18,096 bases of DNA. Origin: ZLKRG08 sp046094385. Lineage in GTDB: Bacteria; Actinomycetota; Actinomycetes; Nanopelagicales; Nanopelagicaceae. Below the pieces are notes generated by a model, which was given only the letters and a program-made list of their open reading frames with translations, was not told the DNA's origin and made no database searches. Position 1 is the stretch's first letter. Each line of letters starts with the position of its first letter. The translations under genes and the position numbers were made by a program. The stretch is taken from contig JBJTHJ010000081.1 of NCBI GenBank assembly GCA_046094385.1, positions 1 through 18,096 of the forward strand. Direction: 5' to 3'. Positions 6,850 to 13,386 of the stretch are shown here, one piece after another.

Positions 6850-7629
6850 ATGACTACCATCAAAGATTTAGCCGACCTTAAAAAGCGCGGCCAAAAGTGG
6901 GCGATGTTGACCTCTTATGAGATGGCTACCGCCGAGATTTTCGATGAAGCCGGGATCCCCGTCTTATTGGTTGGAGACTCTGCCGGCAATAATTTCTTCG
7001 GTGAGGCAAATACCATCCCGGTCACAGTTGATGAATTGATTCCTCTAACAAGAGCAGTTTCTAGATCTGCAAAACAAGCGCTAGTAGTTGCAGATCTACC
7101 TTTTGGCTCCTATGAATCCGGGCCAGATTTAGCTCTAGCTACCTCCCTTCGATTCTTTAAAGAGGCCGGGGCGCATGCGGTAAAACTTGAAGGTCCACAT
7201 CTCGGGGCAATCAAGAAATTAGTCGGAAGTGGGATTCCAGTAATGGGACATATTGGCCTAACCCCACAGAGCCTTCATCAATTAGGTGGATATAAAGTGC
7301 AAGGTCGTGAGCATCCTGAGGTCCTAATTGAGGCCGCCAAAGCGATCGAAGCTGCCGGTGCATTTGCCATTGTTTTAGAGATGGTGGTCGCCGAAGTAGC
7401 AAGCGAAATTACCAACCAGTTAACTATTCCTACCATCGGAATTGGTTCTGGAAATGGCACTGATGCCCAGGTTCTGGTCTGGAATGATGCCTTTGGATTG
7501 ACCAAAAATCCCCCCAAATTCGCCCGAAAGTACCGAAATTTACGCTCAGAACTATTAAGTGGGGCTAAAGAGTTTGCAGATGATGTTGCAAATGGAAATT
7601 TCCCCTCCGATTCGGAAAGTTTTCGCTAA
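6850..7629 (+). CDS. panB: 3-methyl-2-oxobutanoate hydroxymethyltransferase
   Basis: First step of pantothenate (and hence CoA) synthesis: transfers a hydroxymethyl group from methylenetetrahydrofolate to 2-oxoisovalerate, giving ketopantoate. The 259-residue protein is a complete (beta/alpha)8 barrel. Visible family blocks are MLTSYEMATAEIFDEAGIPVLLVGDSAGN (metal-binding Asp), VVADLPFGSYE, AHAVKLEGP, GIPVMGHIGLTPQS, the catalytic Glu in AIVLEMVVAEVA, and TIGIGSGNGTDAQVLVWNDAFG. The usual GAG/GPHCDGQ-type wording at the last block is GSGNGTDAQV here, a common actinobacterial variation. The ATG at 6850 has a strong Shine-Dalgarno, GGGAGGA, 7 nt upstream. The substrate 2-oxoisovalerate is also consumed by LeuA, encoded nearby. 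No obvious terminator follows. Confidence 0.96.
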   Translation: MTTIKDLADLKKRGQKWAMLTSYEMATAEIFDEAGIPVLLVGDSAGNNFFGEANTIPVTVDELIPLTRAVSRSAKQALVVADLPFGSYESGPDLALATSLRFFKEAGAHAVKLEGPHLGAIKKLVGSGIPVMGHIGLTPQSLHQLGGYKVQGREHPEVLIEAAKAIEAAGAFAIVLEMVVAEVASEITNQLTIPTIGIGSGNGTDAQVLVWNDAFGLTKNPPKFARKYRNLRSELLSGAKEFADDVANGNFPSDSESFR

Positions 7630-7879
7630 ATCTGCGATCAATTTTGCAATTTGACCCACTTTTAAGCGATTGATAATCGGAATTTGGCGCTTTTCATCTC
7701 CAGAAATCATGAAAAATTCGGTGAAAATTCGGTAGAAATCCGAAAAAAATAATCGAAAAAATTCGCGACACGCACCCCTAAATTTCGCACAAAATGTTTG
7801 TGCAATACGCATTTACCTGTAAGACTTCTCCTTGAAAGAACTGGTAGACGGATCCGGTTCAGTTCGATAGGAGAAATAC
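7630..7879. promoter_or_regulatory. AT-rich upstream region of the basic repeat protein gene
   Basis: This is the longest non-coding stretch of the window (250 nt). It contains an AT-only inverted repeat TTTTCAT...ATGAAAA (7691-7697 and 7709-7715). Phased A-tracts run through 7712-7761. A perfect inverted repeat GCACAAA-ATG-TTTGTGC occupies 7787-7803. A candidate promoter has TTGTGC (7798-7803), a 16-nt spacer and TAAGAC (7820-7825). The 5' leader that would follow, about 48 nt, includes GAACTG (7838-7843) and CAGTTC (7860-7865), which can pair just upstream of the Shine-Dalgarno AGGAGA (7869-7874). The -35 box overlaps the right arm of the inverted repeat, as an operator would. The hexamers are moderate matches, and the assignment is inference. 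Confidence 0.5.
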
Positions 7880-8077
7880 GTGGCAGCACGTAAGAAGGCA
7901 GCAGCTAAGAAGGCTGCACCAAAGCGTCGTCGTAAGAAGGCAGCGGCAGCACCTGCAGCTCCAAAGCGTCGTCGTAAGAAGGCAGCAGCTAAGAAGGCTG
8001 CTCCAAAGCGTCGTAAGAAGGCAGCAGCTAAGGCTGCAGCTCCAAAGCGTCGCCGTCGCAAGAAGGCAGCTAAGTAA
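7880..8077 (+). CDS. Histone-tail-like Lys/Arg/Ala repeat protein
   Basis: A 65-residue protein made almost entirely of Lys, Arg, Ala and a few Pro, with no acidic or aromatic residue. It is built from a roughly 14-residue unit of the type APKRRRKKAAAKKA. At DNA level the unit CCAAAGCGTCG recurs at 7919, 7961, 8003 and 8042 (periods 42, 42 and 39 nt). Such sequences resemble the C-terminal tails of histone H1, bacterial Hc1/Hc2-type proteins and the tail of mycobacterial HupB, and bind nucleic acid non-specifically. Here there is no folded HU domain, only the tail. Start GTG at 7880 has Shine-Dalgarno AGGAGA 5 nt upstream, and a strong terminator follows the stop, so this is a real single-gene unit, probably well expressed. 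A nucleoid-compacting role is inferred; an RNA- or ribosome-binding role is also possible. Confidence 0.88.
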   Translation: MAARKKAAAKKAAPKRRRKKAAAAPAAPKRRRKKAAAKKAAPKRRKKAAAKAAAPKRRRRKKAAK

Positions 8078-8095
8078 TCTTCTGATTACAATTAG

Positions 8096-8126
8096 AAAAA
8101 CCCGCCACTTTATGTGGCGGGTTTTT
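8096..8126. terminator. Bidirectional Rho-independent terminator
   Basis: A perfect stem CCCGCCAC (8101-8108) and GTGGCGGG (8114-8121) with loop TTTAT is flanked by A5 on the left and T5 on the right. These extend the pairing to 13 bp and provide a U-run for either strand. It lies 18 nt after the stop of the basic repeat protein and 10 nt beyond the stop of the convergent marR gene, so it serves both. Confidence 0.95.
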
Positions 8127-8136
8127 CATTTTAAAA

Positions 8137-8613
8137 TTACTTTGAAATTACTTCTAGATTATTCCTGAGGCTCTGCTCTACCTTCTCAAAGGCAATAACG
8201 ATATTTGCTTGATCTGCTTTACTTATTTGATCTATGAAGCGCTTACGAATACTTTCAACATGATCAGGGGCGGCCTTTACAATCGAACTCCAACCTTTAT
8301 TGGTCATCACCGCCCAAGTACCACGTTTATCAGAGGCGCATTTTTGTCGCTCCACCCAACCTTTACCTTCCATATATTTAATCCGATGCGAGAGACGACT
8401 TCTAGAGAGGATGGTCTTCTCGGCGAGATCCGACATTCGAAGGCGTCGTTCAGGGGCATCGGAGAGATGAACCAGAATCTCGTAATCAGAGAGTGAGAGG
8501 CCATTGGTGGCAAGGTCATCATCCAAGGCTTCAAGCAGACGGCGGCTAGCCACAATATATTTACGCCATGCAGATTCCTCTGCCGGGGTTAGCCATCGGG
8601 GTTTTATCGCCAC
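8137..8613 (-). CDS. MarR-family transcriptional regulator
   Basis: A 158-residue winged-helix regulator. The N-terminal helices (WLTPAEESAWRKYIVASRRLLEAL) form the dimer part. The DNA-binding core spans about residues 40-105: LSLSDYEILVHLSDAP, RMSDLAEKTILSRSRLSHRIKYMEGKGWVER as the recognition helix, then KCASDKRGTWAVMTNKG as the wing. The C-terminal helices complete the dimer. MarR proteins generally repress their own gene and a divergent neighbour, and release DNA on binding a small phenolic or lipophilic ligand or on cysteine oxidation. The ligand here is unknown. The GTG start at 8611-8613 is preceded 6 nt upstream by TAGAAT (complement of 8620-8625), a leaderless arrangement. A MarR-type palindrome lies between this gene and the divergent peptidase gene. 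Confidence 0.9.
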   Translation of the reverse strand: MAIKPRWLTPAEESAWRKYIVASRRLLEALDDDLATNGLSLSDYEILVHLSDAPERRLRMSDLAEKTILSRSRLSHRIKYMEGKGWVERQKCASDKRGTWAVMTNKGWSSIVKAAPDHVESIRKRFIDQISKADQANIVIAFEKVEQSLRNNLEVISK

Positions 8614-8631
8614 GGTGCAATTCTATCGGAA

Positions 8632-8647
8632 AGTTGAAACTTCAACT
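8632..8647. promoter_or_regulatory. MarR-type operator palindrome
   Basis: AGTTGAA-AC-TTCAACT is an inverted repeat with 7-bp perfect arms and a 2-nt centre, the classic shape of a MarR-family operator. It lies in the 53-nt divergent space between the marR and M13 peptidase genes, 18 nt from the marR start and 19 nt from the peptidase start. It overlaps the spacer/-35 zone of both candidate promoters (TAGAAT for marR, TAAACT at 8652-8657 for the peptidase). Repression of both genes by the adjacent regulator is the natural inference. Confidence 0.75.
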
Positions 8648-8666
8648 ATCTTAAACTCCTGAAGAA

Positions 8667-10583
8667 ATGAGAGCTATGAAATCCGGAATTAATCAAGAAC
8701 TCTTTAATAAGCAGATCCGTCCGCAGGATGATCTCTATCGCTTCGCTAATGGCGCTTGGCTTTCAACTGCCCAGATTCCAGATGACCGCGCAAGCGCTGG
8801 CATCACTTATGAACTCTTTCTTCAGGCCGAGGCGCAGGTAAAGGCCATCATCGAATCCGATGGCGGCAAGATCGGAGAGCTATATAGATCTTTCATGGAT
8901 ACCCAGAAGATTGAAAACGATGGGATTAATCCGATTTTGGAGGATTTAGCGAAGGTCGAAAAGATCACCGATGCCAAGAGTTTGATCGCGACTATCAGCC
9001 AATTAGAGATAACCGGAGGCCCTAGCATCTTTGGTTCCTACATCTACCCCGATGTCGGAAACTCCACCCAATATGCCATCTATATCTATCAAGGCGGAAT
9101 CTCACTACCTGATGAGGCTTACTACCGAGAAGATCAATATCAACCAATTCGTGATGCCTTCTTGGATCACATCGAGAAGATGTCAAAGATCAGCGGCGTG
9201 GCCATCGATGCCCAAACTCTTCTTGCCCACGAGACCAAGATCGCCTCTATTCATTGGGATCAAGTCAAAGATCGCGATGCCATCGCCACATATAACAAGA
9301 GGAGCTTTGTAGAGCTTCAAACGCTCTCGCCAAATATCGATTGGCAGGGTTATCTGGAAGCTGGCCAAATCCCCGCGACCAAGTTCCAAGAGATCGTAGT
9401 GCGCGAACCTGATTTCTTTGAAGGGCTTTCCAAGCTCCTCGGAGAATTTGATTTACGCGCTTGGCAGAATTGGCTTCGCTGGCAGATCCTCTCAGGCTGC
9501 GCTCCCTACTTAAATGAAGCGCTGGTTAATGAGAATTTTGCCTTTTATGGCACCACCCTCTCTGGCACACCTCAGATCCGCGAGCGCTACAAGCGAGCGA
9601 TCTCACTGGTGGAGGGCGCTATGGGCGAAGAGATTGGCAAAGAGTATGTAAAGCGCCACTTCCCCGAATCCTCAAAGCAGAAGATGGAGGCTTTGGTAGG
9701 TAACCTACTAAAGGCATACGAGGTATCTATCAAAGAACTCGATTGGATGAGCGCGCAAACCAAGGTAAAGGCTCTAGATAAGTTGGCGAAATTTAGGCCA
9801 AAAATTGCCTACCCAGATAAGTGGCGTGATTACAGCAGACTTGAGATCGGAAGCGATCTACATACCAACTTAGCAAATATCGCGAAATTCGAACGGGAGT
9901 ATCAATTAAATAAATTAGGTGGGCCGATAGATCGCGATGAATGGGCGATGACCCCACAGACGGTAAATGCCTACTACAACCCGGGTTATAACGAGATTGT
10001 TTTTCCAGCTGCGATTTTGCAACCACCTTTCTTCAATCCCGATGCAGATGATGCTGCCAACTATGGCGGAATCGGCGCTGTCATCGGTCATGAGATTGGA
10101 CATGGCTTTGATGATCAAGGCTCTAGATACGATGGCGATGGCAATTTAAATAACTGGTGGAGCGATGAAGATCGCGCAGAGTTTGAAAAGCGCACTGGCA
10201 CTCTAGTTGATCAGTACGACCAGCTCTCCCCAAGTGCAGCTTTGGATGTGAAGGTTAATGGGGAATTTACTTTAGGCGAGAACATCGGCGATTTGGGCGG
10301 TATGAATATCGCAATCAAGGCCTATCGAATCTCATTAGCTGGCGAAGCTGCCCCAGAGATTGATGGGCTTAGCGCGATGCAACGTTTCTTCCTATCTTGG
10401 GCGCAGTGCTGGCGCCGCCTGATTCGCCCAGAAGAGGCCAGACTTCGAATCGCAACCGACCCCCACTCACCAGATGAGCATCGTTGCAACCAGATCGTTC
10501 GAAATCTAGATGAGTTCTACGCTGCCTTTGAGGTTAAGGAATCTGATGCGCTCTATTTGAAAGAGCGAGTACGAATCTGGTGA
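8667..10583 (+). CDS. M13-family zinc metallopeptidase (neprilysin/PepO type)
   Basis: Zinc endopeptidase that cleaves oligopeptides. The 638-residue protein has the complete M13 layout. A large N-terminal region begins DLYRFANGAWL. Substrate-binding NAYYNPGYNEIVFPAAILQPPFF precedes the catalytic GHEIGHGFDDQGSRYD, where the zinc ligands are His475 and His479 and the catalytic residue is Glu476. ENIGDLGGMNIA carries the third ligand Glu538 and the structural Asp542. The C-terminal end is ERVRIW, matching the usual R-x-W finish. There is no signal peptide or N-terminal membrane segment, so it is probably cytoplasmic like lactococcal PepO and acts in peptide turnover. Two in-frame ATGs (8667, 8676) are possible; neither has a good Shine-Dalgarno. 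Its stop overlaps the tgt start, and the marR operator lies directly upstream. Confidence 0.95.
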   Translation: MRAMKSGINQELFNKQIRPQDDLYRFANGAWLSTAQIPDDRASAGITYELFLQAEAQVKAIIESDGGKIGELYRSFMDTQKIENDGINPILEDLAKVEKITDAKSLIATISQLEITGGPSIFGSYIYPDVGNSTQYAIYIYQGGISLPDEAYYREDQYQPIRDAFLDHIEKMSKISGVAIDAQTLLAHETKIASIHWDQVKDRDAIATYNKRSFVELQTLSPNIDWQGYLEAGQIPATKFQEIVVREPDFFEGLSKLLGEFDLRAWQNWLRWQILSGCAPYLNEALVNENFAFYGTTLSGTPQIRERYKRAISLVEGAMGEEIGKEYVKRHFPESSKQKMEALVGNLLKAYEVSIKELDWMSAQTKVKALDKLAKFRPKIAYPDKWRDYSRLEIGSDLHTNLANIAKFEREYQLNKLGGPIDRDEWAMTPQTVNAYYNPGYNEIVFPAAILQPPFFNPDADDAANYGGIGAVIGHEIGHGFDDQGSRYDGDGNLNNWWSDEDRAEFEKRTGTLVDQYDQLSPSAALDVKVNGEFTLGENIGDLGGMNIAIKAYRISLAGEAAPEIDGLSAMQRFFLSWAQCWRRLIRPEEARLRIATDPHSPDEHRCNQIVRNLDEFYAAFEVKESDALYLKERVRIW

Positions 10584-11818
10584 GTTTCAAATTTGAGATT
10601 CAAGAAGTTAAGAAAGAGGTAGGTCGCGCTCGGGTTGGCACGATCCATACCCCGCATGGCGCTATCCAAACCCCCGCATTCATTCCAGTCGGAACGAAAG
10701 CCACAGTTAAATCGGTCCTTCCTGAATCTATGAGGGATCTGGGATCGCAAGCGATTCTGGCAAATGCCTATCACCTCTATTTGCAACCTGGTCCAGATAT
10801 CTTGGATGAGGCCGGTGGTTTAGCGAAATTCATGTCTTGGGATGGACCAACCGTTACCGATAGCGGTGGCTTCCAAGTTCTATCGCTCGGTGTTGGATTT
10901 AAGAAGGTACTGGCGATGAATGCAGATACCTTCCGAGCTGATGATGTGATCGCCGATAACAAAGAGCGCTTAGCTCATGTTGACGATGAAGGGGTAACTT
11001 TCAAATCACATTTAGATGGTTCGATGCACCGTTTCACGCCAGAGATCTCAATGCAGATTCAACATAAGATCGGGGCTGACATCATCTTCGCTTTCGATGA
11101 ATGTACGACTTTGCATAACACCCGCGGCTATCAGAAGAAGGCGCTAGCTCGCACCCATGCCTGGGCCATTCGTTGCCTAGATGAACATAAACGACTTACC
11201 GAATTACGCCACGATAAGCCTTATCAAGCGCTATACGGCGTGATCCAAGGTGCCCAATATGAGGATCTGCGTCGCCAGGCAGCTCAAGAGTTGGGCCAGA
11301 TGGAATCTTCCGGGATTAAATTCGATGGCTTCGGAATCGGTGGGGCTTTGGATAAAGATGCACTTGGCACCATCGTCAATTGGGTAAATGAGGAGCTACC
11401 CATCGAGAAACCTAAGCATCTACTTGGCATCGGAGCCCCAGAGGATCTATTTGTAGGGGTTGAAAATGGCATCGATACCTTTGATTGCGTGCTGGCATCT
11501 CGGATCGCTCGAACTTCAGCGGTTTATACGATGGCCGGGCGCTTTAATGTCTCAAATGTCCCACACCGCCGAGAGTACTTCCCCATCGAAGAGAGTTGCG
11601 ACTGCTATACCTGCCAGAACTACACCAGGGCTTATCTAAATCATCTCTTCCGCGCCAAAGAGATGGTCGCCGCCACTTTAGCCACAATTCATAACGAACG
11701 CTTCATTGTCCGTTTGGTCGATCAGATGCGCGCTGCGTTGATTGATGGCACTTTCCAAGATTTAAAGAGTGAATTTATGGGCCGTTACTCCCATAAGTCT
11801 GGTCAAGCTAGCGATTAA
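10580..11818 (+). CDS. tgt: tRNA-guanine transglycosylase
   Basis: Exchanges guanine-34 of GUN-anticodon tRNAs (Asp, Asn, His, Tyr) for the queuosine precursor preQ1 by base replacement. The 412-residue protein begins with SFKFEIQEVKKEVGRARVGTIHTPHGAIQTPAFIPVGT. The substrate and active-site Asp occurs in VTDSGGFQVLSLG, base recognition in YGVIQGAQYEDLR ... GFGIGGAL, and the nucleophile Asp in DTFDCVLASRIAR. The zinc site CDCYTC with a following His is in the C-terminal domain. The motif ASRIARTSAVYT differs from the usual PTRNGRHG wording, as is common in actinobacterial Tgt. The GTG start at 10580 overlaps the peptidase stop as GTGA, so translation is coupled. No other queuosine genes are in the window, so preQ1 synthesis versus salvage cannot be judged. 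Its 3' end overlaps the convergent phosphodiesterase gene by 11 nt. Confidence 0.95.
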   Translation: MSFKFEIQEVKKEVGRARVGTIHTPHGAIQTPAFIPVGTKATVKSVLPESMRDLGSQAILANAYHLYLQPGPDILDEAGGLAKFMSWDGPTVTDSGGFQVLSLGVGFKKVLAMNADTFRADDVIADNKERLAHVDDEGVTFKSHLDGSMHRFTPEISMQIQHKIGADIIFAFDECTTLHNTRGYQKKALARTHAWAIRCLDEHKRLTELRHDKPYQALYGVIQGAQYEDLRRQAAQELGQMESSGIKFDGFGIGGALDKDALGTIVNWVNEELPIEKPKHLLGIGAPEDLFVGVENGIDTFDCVLASRIARTSAVYTMAGRFNVSNVPHRREYFPIEESCDCYTCQNYTRAYLNHLFRAKEMVAATLATIHNERFIVRLVDQMRAALIDGTFQDLKSEFMGRYSHKSGQASD

Positions 11819-12476
11819 GTACGCTGCTTATCAACTCGGGGTTATCAGTGATTAAAGTATCCACTCCCCATTCAGCTAGCTGCAGCGCAACTTTCGGATC
11901 ATTAACAGTCCAGACATACATCTGCTGACCTTTTCTTCGGCAATCCTCTACCCAGCGCTTATCCACCAGCTCAAAGTAAGGGGCCACTACATCGGCGTGA
12001 AATTTTGGGATCAGATTTATACGTTTTTCGACCAACTGCACAATTCGACCTGGGAAGTTTCGCATCCGCCATACCGCACCCGGTGCGAAGGACATGAAGC
12101 TCATATCGATCTTCGGGCTAAGCTCAATTAGCTCCTGTTTAAGTCGCTTTTCAAGTAAGCCTTTGAACTTATTTGGATGTTTGGTCTCGATCAGCACATC
12201 TTTATTGGTGCCCATGGCAATCGCCATGAACTCCTTGAAGAGAATCGGCTTTGGGGTGGCTTTCGAGATCTCATCCCAAGTCATTTCATTTACTTCACCA
12301 GTTAGATCAGTGGTGCGATCCAAAGTGTCATCATGGAAGCAGAAGAGTTTCAAATCTTTGGATAGATGTAGGTCGCATTCAAAGCCATCGCTGACTGGAA
12401 CTGCATTTAAATAGGCTTCGCGGCTCATCTCGGGATATTTTGCAGAAAATCCGCGATGTGCGATTACTCGGGTCAC
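11808..12476 (-). CDS. Glycerophosphodiester phosphodiesterase family protein
   Basis: Hydrolyses glycerophosphodiesters to glycerol-3-phosphate and an alcohol, or a related phosphodiester. The 222-residue TIM-barrel protein has the GDPD landmarks: VIAHRGFSAKYPE at the N terminus (His-Arg), the metal-binding Glu and Asp in FECDLHLSKD, catalytic His in FCFHDDTLDRTT, Glu-Lys in LIETKHP, and the C-terminal VWTVNDPKVALQLAEWGVDTLITDNPE. The usual PENT motif reads PEMS here. No signal peptide is seen, so the enzyme is cytoplasmic and would act on phosphodiesters from lipid turnover or uptake. The GTG start at 12474-12476 overlaps the stop of the upstream DUF2236 gene as GTGA, making it the last gene of the minus-strand operon. 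Confidence 0.9.
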   Translation of the reverse strand: MTRVIAHRGFSAKYPEMSREAYLNAVPVSDGFECDLHLSKDLKLFCFHDDTLDRTTDLTGEVNEMTWDEISKATPKPILFKEFMAIAMGTNKDVLIETKHPNKFKGLLEKRLKQELIELSPKIDMSFMSFAPGAVWRMRNFPGRIVQLVEKRINLIPKFHADVVAPYFELVDKRWVEDCRRKGQQMYVWTVNDPKVALQLAEWGVDTLITDNPELISSVLNR

Positions 12477-13381
12477 CCTCGAAGTCTATCTATCCGTCGC
12501 CTTGCAAACTTCTGGCTGGGTGATTCATGGCCCAAGATCGCACTCAAGAAGCGCAAAATCGCTTTTGCAAGTCGTAGCCAAATTTTTCCCCGTTTTCTTA
12601 ACCTTAAGATTACGCGATCTCTAGGGTCCAAGGTAGCGATAGCTGCATTTGCAAAGATCGTAAAAGGGATCAGGCCCAACTTTGAAAATGGTGGCTTTAA
12701 AATGAACTTAACTACCTCTCTGGTCATCTGGTTTGCAAGTAGTGCGTGTTCACGAAAGTAATCCAATTTTGCTTCAAGTTCGGTCAATGATCTGGGTGCA
12801 TCCGGTAAGCCCAATGGCGCAGCGCTCTTAGCCCACTCTCTTACATATTGATCCGGTCCATTAGATGGATCTTTAAATTCATAGCCAAGTGAAAGGAAAG
12901 TTTTCAAAAAGGCATCTGTGAATGCACAGTGCACCCAGAGCAAATACTCTTCGGCTTTGGCGGCATACTCATGTACCTGGCCATCTTTACCGATGTAAGA
13001 ACCGGTAACGCGAGCATGCATCTGATTTACTCGCTTTGCTTCTGACTCTATAAATTCAGTGGCACCAAATGAGGTGATGGTTAACCATTTGGTTGTTCCG
13101 GCTAAACGCCCGAGCGGATCTTCTTTGTAGCGAGAATGCTCAGCAACGCCTGCAAGTGCAGCTGGATGGGCCGCTTGTAAAAGCAGAGCCATTACCCCGC
13201 CGACGATGGTTGAGACGCAACCATGAACCTCCCAGACTGCAGATTCTGGTCCGAAATATCCTTCATCGTCGCCTTCGAGCATTTGGAAAGCCCATTTGGG
13301 AGTGCCATCTTTTGATCCAGATACCACCTCGCGAAAACGATCTGCAAGTGGTCTAGTTAGAGGAAAATTACTTAAATCCAT
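12473..13381 (-). CDS. DUF2236 / MpaB-type oxygenase-family protein
   Basis: A 302-residue protein of the DUF2236 family, which includes the latex-clearing oxygenase Lcp and the fungal MpaB oxygenase; most bacterial members have no known substrate. Visible family blocks are SAVWEVHGCVSTIVGGVMALLLQAAHPAALAGVAEHSRYKEDPLGRLAGTTKWL, carrying the conserved His residues, then an ITSFGATEFIESEAKRVNQMHARVTG stretch and EYLLWVHCAFTDAFL. The conserved histidines would bind haem in the characterised members. The C terminus is basic and hydrophobic and may sit on a membrane. The ATG at 13379-13381 lies 5 nt after the stop of the PLP enzyme gene, and its own stop overlaps the phosphodiesterase start. Operon position suggests a role in lipid or small-molecule oxidation, but this is not shown. 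Confidence 0.85.
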   Translation of the reverse strand: MDLSNFPLTRPLADRFREVVSGSKDGTPKWAFQMLEGDDEGYFGPESAVWEVHGCVSTIVGGVMALLLQAAHPAALAGVAEHSRYKEDPLGRLAGTTKWLTITSFGATEFIESEAKRVNQMHARVTGSYIGKDGQVHEYAAKAEEYLLWVHCAFTDAFLKTFLSLGYEFKDPSNGPDQYVREWAKSAAPLGLPDAPRSLTELEAKLDYFREHALLANQMTREVVKFILKPPFSKLGLIPFTIFANAAIATLDPRDRVILRLRKRGKIWLRLAKAILRFLSAILGHESPSQKFARRRIDRLRG

Positions 13382-13386
13382 CGTGA

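Noticed and set aside
7691..7715. TTTTCAT/ATGAAAA inverted repeat as a panB terminator
   Set aside because: The stem is weak and AT-only with an 11-nt loop and no U-run on the plus strand; it more likely reflects local AT-rich composition.
7813..8061. Minus-strand frame of 82 codons rich in Arg, Phe and Ala opposite the basic repeat protein
   Set aside because: It mirrors the repeat DNA of the plus-strand gene; repetitive codons remove stops on the other strand. It has no Shine-Dalgarno, and the plus-strand gene has start, ribosome site and terminator.
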